Shown here in pieces: positions 7,771 through 13,915 of a DNA stretch of 15,265 bases. The position numbers were made by a program, and so were the translations under genes. The notes under the pieces are model-generated. The model saw only the letters and a list, made by a program, of their open reading frames with translations, was not told the origin of the DNA and ran no database searches. Every line of letters begins with the position of its first letter. The first letter of the stretch is position 1. Source of the stretch: Candidatus Parabacteroides intestinavium (lineage in GTDB: Bacteria; Bacteroidota; Bacteroidia; Bacteroidales; Tannerellaceae); contig DWYO01000270.1 in the NCBI GenBank assembly GCA_019118725.1, positions 1 to 15,265 on the forward strand, in the 5' to 3' direction.

Positions 7771-8066
7771 AAATCGACCTACCTTTTCCGGAAAAGCATG
7801 TACCCTTCAGAGAAAGGATAAAGCTTTTTTCTAAAGAACTTTTTGCTATTCTGTTCTTGTACACGCCCTGATGATGAGCAACAGAACGGATTACAAATAT
7901 ATCAAAGGAAAACATTGGGCAAAGCCCAATAAGGTGAACATTCGACAAACTACAAGTACTTATATATATAACAATAGCGACTGCCACCACGAACCTATTA
8001 GTGACAGTCGCTATTATCGCATGTAAAAAGCCAAATGTTTACCTTGAAGCCTTACCAGCTAATTTC
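7771..8066. other. Convergent intergenic region with several dyads
   Basis: This 296-base gap separates the 3' ends of nnr and the GH92 gene. It holds a self-complementary CTTTTCCGGAAAAG (7783-7796), an inverted pair TTCTGTT/AACAGAA (7849-7855 and 7880-7886), a tight hairpin ATTGGGC-AAA-GCCCAAT (7914-7930), an alternating TA run (7961-7970) and a long stem-loop (7973-8015). No gene is convincing: a 75-codon minus-strand frame has no recognisable features. Confidence 0.6.
7973..8015. terminator. 15-bp stem-loop between convergent nnr and GH92 genes
   Basis: AATAGCGACTGCCAC (7973-7987) pairs with GTGACAGTCGCTATT (8001-8015) at 14 of 15 positions, with the remaining position able to form a wobble on one strand. 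The loop is 13 bases. The position between converging genes suits a terminator. Neither side has a pure U-run, though the minus-strand exit (GTTATATATATAAG) is U-rich, so it better fits the end of the GH92 transcript. Confidence 0.5.
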
Positions 8067-10364
8067 TTATTTGCTTTCCGACGATACCGATGGAGCTATA
8101 TCAGCCTTGGCTACAGCCCATTTCTTGTTCGGCTTTTTACTCATTACAAACTCAATATCGATGCCTTCCTTTATATCATCCCAAGTGAGATAAGACTTCG
8201 TATACCGTTTGCCGTTCACATATACTTTATTGATATATACGGCTTCCTTACTCCAGTTCCGGGTTGTCATCCGGATATGATTCCCGTTGCTCATCCGCAC
8301 ATCAACAGACGGTAAAGCCGGTGAACCGATAGCATAATATCCGCTACTCGGACAAATCGGATAAAAGCCGAGACAATTGAAGATGTACCATGCCGACATC
8401 TGTCCGCAATCGTCATTTCCGCAAAGCGATCCCGGCTTATTGCCATAAAACTTATCTATGATCTCACGCACCCATTTTTGACATTTCCAGCCTTCACCGA
8501 TATAATTATACAGGTAAGCCACATGATGGCAAGGCTCATTGCCGTGCCAGTAGGCTCCTATACGGCCATGAATATCATGTGCACCGGGAATATCCTCCGG
8601 CAATTCATACAAAAACAACGAATCGAGCCGTGCACGGAACAGGTCGCGCCCCATAAGGTTAATCAGCCCCTGCACATCCTGCGGAACCGTCCAATGATAT
8701 TGCACCGTGAAACCTTCCGTTATATCTCCCCAGCCATTGACTGAACCCGGTCCCTGATAGGCCACCGGAGCAAACGGAGTACGCCAATCGCCGTTACTAT
8801 CCTTTCCACGCATATATCCGGTCTGCGCATCATACAGATTCCGGTAATTCATCGCCCGGCCCATGAAATACGCATACTCCTTGTCCTTCCCCAGTTTCTT
8901 GGCTGCCTGGGCAATGGCATAATCATCGTAGGCATATTCCAAAGTCTTCGACACCGACTCTGCCTCCTTATCAAAAGGTACGTAGCCCAGCTCACGGTAT
9001 TCCGGCAGACAATCGTAATTATCATTCATCGCCGTCGTAACCATAGCCTCGAAGGCACGTTCATAATCAAAACCTTTTACACCCTTACAAATCATATCCG
9101 CCAACACTGCCGCAGCATGATACCCGATCATACACCAGGTCTCGTTACTCCCGAACGCCCAATAAGGCAACATCTTCTCCACACTTTTGTCATAATGGGC
9201 CAAAATAGAATTGGCCACGTCTGACTGAATGTCCTGATGCACTAGATTCATCAATGGATGAAAAGCCCGGTAGGTGTCCCAAAACGAAAATTCGGTACGA
9301 TTGGTAAATCCGTTCTCTTTTTCCACATTCTTATCTAATCCAAGATAGGAACCGTCAGCATCGTCATACACAAAAGGACACAGCGCGGCATGATAAGCTG
9401 AGGTATAAAAAGTCTCCTTCTGCTCCTGCGTTCCCTCTATGGCATAAGTAGAAAGCTCCTTCTCCCATTTCTGCTCAGCCAGTGTCTTGACCTCATCGAA
9501 AGTCATCCCGTCAAGCTCCCGCATATTCAGTGCGGCCCCATCCGTACTGATCGCGGAAATAGAGGTCTTCACCGTCACCACCTCGTTCGGGCGGGTAGCG
9601 AACGATGCTGTAAAGAGAATATTCGGTCCCCAGGCCTCCCGATTACTCCGGAAGCGGGAGGTATTGTATATCACCGGTTTCTGATCTTGATAAATCATAA
9701 AGTCCTTCAAGGGCTTCGAGAACACCGCACGAAAATAGATGTGACGCTCCGGCCCCCACCCTTTTACCAGCTTATACCCCGTTACCACGGTGTCACTTTC
9801 CACCCGGAGGTTTGACCATACACATTTTTGCCATAACGTATGATTGAGGTCGATAAGGATAAATGACTTCTCAGATTCCGGATAGGTAAAACGGAAAATT
9901 CCGCTTCTGACCGCCGAAGTCATTTCAGCCTTTACACCATAATCTTTCAGCATCACCCCATAATAGCCAGGAGTAGCCGTTTCCTCCTCATGCGAGAAAC
10001 GCGAACGGTACCCTTCATCCGGATTCTCATCAGTTCCAGGGATAAGTTTTATCTCTCCGGTTCCCGGCATAAACAAGAAATCCCCCATATCCGGTATTCC
10101 CGTTCCACTCAGATGCGTAAGCGAAAATCCCTGTATGGATTGCCTGTTCCATTTATACCCGGAGGCACAATCATAAAAATGTTCATCTGTATCCGGACTG
10201 ATCTGGATTCCGCCAAAAGGAATCTGTGCGCCGGGATATACATTGCCATACCCATCGGTACCCACAAACGGATTGACATAATCAATCAGTCTTTCTTCTT
10301 TATCCGCATTTGCATATGCAGCCCAAGATAAAAACAGAACTGCCAATAAAATGTATCTTTTCAT
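8067..10364 (-). CDS. Secreted GH92 alpha-mannosidase
   Basis: This calcium-dependent, inverting exo-alpha-mannosidase of family GH92 removes mannose from N-glycans or yeast mannan. Residues 1-20 form a signal peptide with a likely SPase I site after ANA, and there is no lipobox. The mature protein starts with the N-terminal beta-sandwich (VNPFVGTDGYGNVYPGAQIP, 30-49). The catalytic (alpha/alpha)6 domain carries FWDTYRAFHPL (361-371), GSNETWCMIGYH (405-416), the probable general acid Glu550 in EGFTVQYHW, the loop HGNEPCHH (607-614) and GNDDCGQMSAWY (649-660). The 765 residues form a complete enzyme. The loop linked to alpha-1,2 specificity (HEPS) reads NEPC here, so the linkage is uncertain. 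It follows the BSP lipoprotein gene by 95 bases and probably shares its transcript. No SusC/SusD genes are in view. Confidence 0.95.
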   Translation of the reverse strand: MKRYILLAVLFLSWAAYANADKEERLIDYVNPFVGTDGYGNVYPGAQIPFGGIQISPDTDEHFYDCASGYKWNRQSIQGFSLTHLSGTGIPDMGDFLFMPGTGEIKLIPGTDENPDEGYRSRFSHEEETATPGYYGVMLKDYGVKAEMTSAVRSGIFRFTYPESEKSFILIDLNHTLWQKCVWSNLRVESDTVVTGYKLVKGWGPERHIYFRAVFSKPLKDFMIYQDQKPVIYNTSRFRSNREAWGPNILFTASFATRPNEVVTVKTSISAISTDGAALNMRELDGMTFDEVKTLAEQKWEKELSTYAIEGTQEQKETFYTSAYHAALCPFVYDDADGSYLGLDKNVEKENGFTNRTEFSFWDTYRAFHPLMNLVHQDIQSDVANSILAHYDKSVEKMLPYWAFGSNETWCMIGYHAAAVLADMICKGVKGFDYERAFEAMVTTAMNDNYDCLPEYRELGYVPFDKEAESVSKTLEYAYDDYAIAQAAKKLGKDKEYAYFMGRAMNYRNLYDAQTGYMRGKDSNGDWRTPFAPVAYQGPGSVNGWGDITEGFTVQYHWTVPQDVQGLINLMGRDLFRARLDSLFLYELPEDIPGAHDIHGRIGAYWHGNEPCHHVAYLYNYIGEGWKCQKWVREIIDKFYGNKPGSLCGNDDCGQMSAWYIFNCLGFYPICPSSGYYAIGSPALPSVDVRMSNGNHIRMTTRNWSKEAVYINKVYVNGKRYTKSYLTWDDIKEGIDIEFVMSKKPNKKWAVAKADIAPSVSSESK

Positions 10365-10379
10365 CTGCGTAATTATTTT

Positions 10380-10455
10380 TTAGTAGACAAGAGGATCAAG
10401 GAACGAGTTGATAAAGATACAATCCTTCTGTTTCCTTGTTCCTTCGCCAACTGAA
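10380..10455. repeat. Outward-facing degenerate repeats between the BSP and GH92 genes
   Basis: On the minus strand the left half reads CTTTATCAACTCGTTCC, CTTGATCCT and CTTGTCTACTAA (10413 down to 10380). On the plus strand the right half reads CCTTCTGTTT, CCTTGTTCCTT and CGCCAACTGAAG (10424-10455). The units resemble CTTGTYWACT and point outward from the centre. AAGGAAC (10398-10404) and GTTCCTT (10438-10444) are exactly complementary, so a hairpin in the transcript is possible. CTTGTCTACTAA lies 15 bases before the GH92 start codon. Confidence 0.55.
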
Positions 10456-10459
10456 GCCT

Positions 10460-11275
10460 CTATTCCTTTATATCCCCTACGGCAATCTGGTATTCATGCC
10501 ATAACTCATCGATATTATATTGCTCACCCAACGCATATTTGACGGCACCGTCAAACGACCAAGGCACCACTTCCAGCGTACTACGATTGAATTTACGCAA
10601 GAAATCCTTGTCCTTGTTATCGCGCAACCAAACGAAGAAATAACCTGCCGTACGGTACCCGTCCATATAATTTCCACCTTTCGGGCGATCTGCTTCGCCA
10701 TGGAATCCGCCATTCGCCACACGCACGGCATCGGCCATTCCTTCGATAAATGCCCAGAACACTTTACTATTGCCATAATTACCTATCCCCTGCGGTTCCA
10801 ACTGATAGGCATGGGTCAGCTCGTGCAGTAACACACCGCGTGTCTCGAAAAAGAGCTTGGCCGTATCCTGGTTAGCGAACGATTTTTCAATATGCTGTGT
10901 GCTGTAGAAAATAGAGATGTTGCCATGATCTCCGCCTTTAGCCGATACACCTTTGATATCTTCCAAGGTATAATGAATCTCATATACCGGAGCAATGCTG
11001 TCTTCCGGCGAATCATAAAGTGTGGCCAGCACGGTCCGTGCCTGTTCTTGAATATAGCTCTCCGGATCCGTCACGATACGATGGTAAATCTTAGACCCTT
11101 CGGTATTCGGTGCCTTGTCTTCAAAAAGCACCTTACCGGTATCATACTTTTTCCAAACATCTTCCACCGCTGAAGCCGGTTCCACCTTTGCCTGCTCTGT
11201 TTTCGGCTGGGTATTACAGCCCGTAGCCACGATTAGCAGACTAACCGCATACACTAAACACTTTTTCTGAAACAT
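10460..11275 (-). CDS. BSP-family zinc metallopeptidase lipoprotein
   Basis: This is a predicted zinc peptidase of the basic secretory protein family (PF04450, plants and bacteria). It has a lipoprotein signal ending at LLIVATGC with Cys20 as the lipid-bearing residue, followed by a charged linker, so it should be membrane-anchored. The catalytic HELTH motif is at 151-155 in GVLLHELTHAYQ. The downstream FIEGMADAVR (176-185) supplies the usual third-ligand region for this family. The length of 271 residues is typical. The substrate is unknown. The GH92 gene follows by 95 bases, so removal of mannose and cleavage of the protein backbone of glycoproteins is a reasonable joint role, though inferred. 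A -7 box lies at 11327-11334. Confidence 0.88.
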   Translation of the reverse strand: MFQKKCLVYAVSLLIVATGCNTQPKTEQAKVEPASAVEDVWKKYDTGKVLFEDKAPNTEGSKIYHRIVTDPESYIQEQARTVLATLYDSPEDSIAPVYEIHYTLEDIKGVSAKGGDHGNISIFYSTQHIEKSFANQDTAKLFFETRGVLLHELTHAYQLEPQGIGNYGNSKVFWAFIEGMADAVRVANGGFHGEADRPKGGNYMDGYRTAGYFFVWLRDNKDKDFLRKFNRSTLEVVPWSFDGAVKYALGEQYNIDELWHEYQIAVGDIKE

Positions 11276-11326
11276 ATTTTTGTCTTTTTAGATTGATGAA
11301 TATCTGCAAATATTTCTATTTATCCG

Positions 11327-11334
11327 CAAAGATA
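11327..11334 (-). promoter_or_regulatory. -7 element upstream of the BSP-GH92 pair
   Basis: On the minus strand TATCTTTG matches TAnnTTTG and lies 51 bases upstream of the BSP start codon. No good -33 TTTG is present at the usual distance. It is the best candidate promoter for the peptidase-mannosidase pair. Confidence 0.45.
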
Positions 11335-11470
11335 GCTACAATTTTATTTTTAAGTACAGAATAACAGGAGATACCTTTCATTTTGCAAGTTTACCTATAA
11401 GTTTGCGCAAGAGGAGGCAACAAGGTATGAGGTTATGAAGAGAAAGATCAGACTAGTTTTGAGAGATAAC

Positions 11471-11512
11471 ATAAAAAAACAGGAAGGAATACGTTGTTGT
11501 TTCCTTCCTGTT
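11471..11512 (-). terminator. Intrinsic terminator of rpmE
   Basis: A perfect 12-bp stem (11478-11489 with 11501-11512) and an 11-base loop are followed on the minus strand by a run of seven Us. It lies 23 bases beyond the rpmE stop codon. It therefore isolates rpmE from the BSP gene downstream. Confidence 0.9.
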
Positions 11513-11535
11513 CAATCGGATAAATGATATTATTC

Positions 11536-11790
11536 TTATTTCTTATTACGATTACCGTAACGGCTCATGAACTTATCAACACGTCCGGCAGTATCGACCA
11601 ATTTAGCCTTACCTGTATAGAACGGGTGAGAAGTGTTAGAGATTTCCACTTTTACCAACGGATAAGTGACGCCGTCGATTTCGATTGTTTCCTTCGCATT
11701 GATTGTTGAACGAGTGATAAACATATCATCGTTTGACATGTCCTTGAATACAACAGGACGATAGTTCTCTGGATGAATACCTTTCTTCAT
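11536..11790 (-). CDS. rpmE: 50S ribosomal protein L31, type B
   Basis: This large-subunit ribosomal protein of 84 residues begins with MKKGIHPENYRPVVFKDMS and contains ISNTSHPFYTGK (50-61), both hallmarks of L31. It contains no cysteine, so it is the zinc-independent type B form rather than the CxxC zinc-binding form. In many bacteria type B L31 replaces the zinc form during zinc starvation. In Bacteroidales it may simply be the only copy, which the window cannot show. It has a -7 box upstream and a strong terminator just downstream, so it is a single-gene unit divergent from the aldolase gene. Confidence 0.97.
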   Translation of the reverse strand: MKKGIHPENYRPVVFKDMSNDDMFITRSTINAKETIEIDGVTYPLVKVEISNTSHPFYTGKAKLVDTAGRVDKFMSRYGNRNKK

Positions 11791-11849
11791 TGCTTTATTT
11801 CTTTATTAGTTTTACTTCTTTAATTAATGGTAACCGGTATTTTGGGTGG

Positions 11850-11857
11850 CAAAAGTA
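11850..11857 (-). promoter_or_regulatory. -7 element for rpmE
   Basis: On the minus strand TACTTTTG matches TAnnTTTG and lies 59 bases upstream of the rpmE ATG. No clear -33 TTTG is seen. The leader of about 50 bases is A-rich and has no obvious regulatory fold. Confidence 0.45.
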
Positions 11858-11963
11858 CAAAGAACAACTGAATTAAAAAAGCTTTTACCCCAGTTTTTTG
11901 ACTAAAAGATGTTTTTTGGGTTATTTTATCGTTATAGGTAGTATAATTTCCAACGGAATATTA

Positions 11964-11971
11964 TATCTTTG
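11964..11971 (+). promoter_or_regulatory. -7 element for the aldolase gene
   Basis: TATCTTTG on the plus strand matches TAnnTTTG and lies 38 bases upstream of the fba ATG. No TTTG is present 19-21 bases further upstream. It would give a leader of about 30 bases. Confidence 0.5.
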
Positions 11972-12009
11972 TCTCAGATTTTTAATCATTAACGTAATAC
12001 ATAATAATT

Positions 12010-13008
12010 ATGGTAAGTTACAAAGAATTAGGTTTGGTAAACACCAAAGAAATGTTTGCCAAAGCAATCAAAGGCGGATATGCTATTCCGGCTTTCAACT
12101 TTAATAACATGGAACAATTGCAGGCTATTGTAAAAGCTGCAGTTGAAACAAAATCTCCGGTTATTTTGCAGGTATCAAAAGGTGCACGCAACTATGCTAA
12201 CCAGACCTTACTGCGTTACATGGCTGAAGGCGCTGTAGAATATGCTAAGGAATTAGGTTGCCCGAATCCGCAAATTGTTCTGCACTTGGATCACGGTGAT
12301 TCTTTCGAATTGTGCAAGAGCTGCGTTGACATGGGCTTCTCTTCTGTAATGATCGACGGCTCACATCTTCCGTATGAAGAAAATGTGGCTTTGACAAAGA
12401 AAGTTGTAGATTACGCACATCAGTACGATGTAACTGTAGAAGGCGAATTGGGCGTATTGGCAGGTGTTGAAGACGAAGTATGTGCTGAACATCACACTTA
12501 CACCAATCCGGAAGAGGTAATCGACTTCGCTACACGTACAGGTTGCGATTCTTTGGCTATCTCTATCGGTACTTCTCACGGTGCTTACAAGTTCAAACCG
12601 GAACAGTGCCATGTTGACCCGGCTACAGGCCGTCTGGTTCCTCCTCCATTGGCATTTGATGTATTGGACGCTGTAATGGAAAAATTGCCTGGATTCCCTA
12701 TCGTACTCCACGGCTCATCTTCAGTTCCTCAGGAATATGTTGACATGATCAACCAGTACGGTGGCAAATTGGAAGCTGCTATCGGTATTCCGGAAGAAGA
12801 ATTGCGTAAAGCGGCTAAGTCTGCTGTCTGCAAGATCAATATCGACTCAGACTCTCGTCTGGCGATGACAGCTGCTGTTCGTAAAGTATTCGCTGAAAAA
12901 CCGGCTGAATTCGACCCGCGTAAGTATCTGGGCCCGGCTCGTGACGAAATGGAAAAACTTTACAAGCACAAAATTCTTAACGTATTAGGTTCTAACGACA
13001 AGTTATAA
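12010..13008 (+). CDS. fba: Class II fructose-1,6-bisphosphate aldolase
   Basis: This zinc-dependent cytoplasmic enzyme splits fructose-1,6-bisphosphate into dihydroxyacetone phosphate and glyceraldehyde-3-phosphate in glycolysis and runs in reverse in gluconeogenesis. All class II motifs are present. LHLDHGDS (91-98) supplies the catalytic Asp94 and zinc ligand His95. The others are VEGELG (143-148), IGTSHGAYKF (186-195) with His190, LHGSSSVP (233-240) with His234, and the phosphate-binding KINIDSDSR. The length of 332 residues is normal. It is a single-gene unit with its own -7 box and a strong terminator. Codon choice leans to GAA, GGT and CGT, as expected for a highly expressed gene. Confidence 0.97.
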   Translation: MVSYKELGLVNTKEMFAKAIKGGYAIPAFNFNNMEQLQAIVKAAVETKSPVILQVSKGARNYANQTLLRYMAEGAVEYAKELGCPNPQIVLHLDHGDSFELCKSCVDMGFSSVMIDGSHLPYEENVALTKKVVDYAHQYDVTVEGELGVLAGVEDEVCAEHHTYTNPEEVIDFATRTGCDSLAISIGTSHGAYKFKPEQCHVDPATGRLVPPPLAFDVLDAVMEKLPGFPIVLHGSSSVPQEYVDMINQYGGKLEAAIGIPEEELRKAAKSAVCKINIDSDSRLAMTAAVRKVFAEKPAEFDPRKYLGPARDEMEKLYKHKILNVLGSNDKL

Positions 13009-13032
13009 TTTCATACGTAAAGACTCAACGAT

Positions 13033-13063
13033 AAAAAAGGCGTGCCGTCAGGTACGCCTTTTT
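13033..13063 (+). terminator. Intrinsic terminator of fba
   Basis: The stem GGCGTGCC (13039-13046) pairs with GGTACGCC (13051-13058) through one G-U pair around a GTCA tetraloop. Six As lie upstream and five Ts downstream, so the hairpin could also work on the minus strand. It begins 30 bases after the fba stop codon. Confidence 0.9.
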
Positions 13064-13096
13064 CTTTCTAAAAATAGTATAAAAAACAGCTGATTT

Positions 13097-13127
13097 TTTG
13101 TTGGAATTTCCAAAATAAATAATTTTA
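13097..13127 (+). promoter_or_regulatory. Promoter with a central dyad upstream of the DUF4923 gene
   Basis: TTTG (13097-13100) and TAATTTTA (13120-13127) are 19 bases apart, matching the Bacteroides promoter except for the last base of the -7 box. The spacer contains the perfect dyad TTGGAATTTCCAA (13101-13113), a plausible operator. The leader to the ATG would be about 57 bases. Confidence 0.5.
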
Positions 13128-13190
13128 TGGGCGAATAAGTTTACGAAACACACGAATTCATGAACTGATAAACTCAAAAAAATATAAGCA

Positions 13191-13799
13191 ATGAAGAAGT
13201 TTATTTTATGTGCCGGACTCCTTAGTCTGGCTTGTTTATGCCCGCAGATACAAGCGCAATCATTGAAAGATATACTGAAATCTTCGGCTGTCAAGGATGC
13301 TGTGACATCGTTGACCGGCGGAAAAGAACTGACCGCAGCCAATCTTTCCGGAACTTGGGAGTATGTCTCCCCGGCGGTCATGCTGGAAGGGGATAATGCG
13401 CTTAAGAATGTAGCAGGCAATGTGGCCGCCAGCGAAGTGGAAAAGAAGCTGCAATCCTATTGTGACAAAATCGGATTAAAAGCCGGAACGTTCAGCTATA
13501 CTTTTAATGATGACAATACTTTCACGTGTATTTTCAAAGAGAAGACGCTGAAAGGTACATATACCTTGCAGGAATCAGATAAAACAATCCAATTGAAATA
13601 CGGAAATCTAAAAATCGCCAACATATCGGCACAGGTCGTATTGACCCACGATGAACTGGCTCTTTTGTTTAATGCCGACAAACTGCTGGATTTCTTGGGA
13701 ACACTCTCAAGCCTTTCAGGCAGCACAACGTTACAAGCTATCAATAAACTGACCGACCAGTATGAAGGCTTCAAAGTAGGATTTCAGTTGAAGAAATAA
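13191..13799 (+). CDS. Secreted DUF4923 family protein
   Basis: This 202-residue protein has an N-terminal signal peptide (MKKFILCAGLLSLACLCPQIQAQ) with a probable SPase I cut near residue 23. It resembles the DUF4923 family (PF16270) of Bacteroidales, whose function is unknown. The body is rich in beta strands in a lipocalin-like pattern: LSGTWEYVSPAVML, GTFSYTFNDDNTFTCIF, LKGTYTLQESDKTIQL and the final GFKVGFQLKK. Cysteines at 7, 15 and 17 are in the signal region, and no lipobox is evident, so it is probably periplasmic rather than lipid-anchored. It has a promoter with a dyad upstream. The next gene in the same direction begins 116 bases later across a repeat-bearing gap. Confidence 0.85.
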   Translation: MKKFILCAGLLSLACLCPQIQAQSLKDILKSSAVKDAVTSLTGGKELTAANLSGTWEYVSPAVMLEGDNALKNVAGNVAASEVEKKLQSYCDKIGLKAGTFSYTFNDDNTFTCIFKEKTLKGTYTLQESDKTIQLKYGNLKIANISAQVVLTHDELALLFNADKLLDFLGTLSSLSGSTTLQAINKLTDQYEGFKVGFQLKK

Positions 13800-13807
13800 T
13801 CCGAATC

Positions 13808-13892
13808 CAGTTGATAAGGAGACAAGTCTGCAGGCTTAAGGCCATCAGGAATAAATCCTGTCAATGGGTTTCCCAAAGTTTTGTCTACTAAA
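13808..13892. repeat. Outward-facing degenerate repeats before the DUF1080 lipoprotein gene
   Basis: On the minus strand the left part reads CAGACTTGTCTCCTTATCAACT (13830 down to 13809 when taken as two units, CAGACTTGTCTC and CTTATCAACTG). On the plus strand the right part reads TTTTGTCTACTAAA (13879-13892). The arrangement matches the repeats at 4743-4867 and 10380-10455. The right unit lies 23 bases before the start codon. Confidence 0.5.
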
Positions 13893-13915
13893 TAACATTC
13901 AAAATAAAAACAGAA

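Noticed and set aside
7763..7990. 75-codon minus-strand frame between nnr and GH92
   Set aside because: No recognisable motif and no promoter. It overlaps the nnr end and several hairpins, so it is better read as noncoding.
13138..13174. AGTTTA/TAAACT pairing in the DUF4923 leader as a riboswitch
   Set aside because: Only six base pairs with a long A/T-rich loop, expected by chance in this composition.
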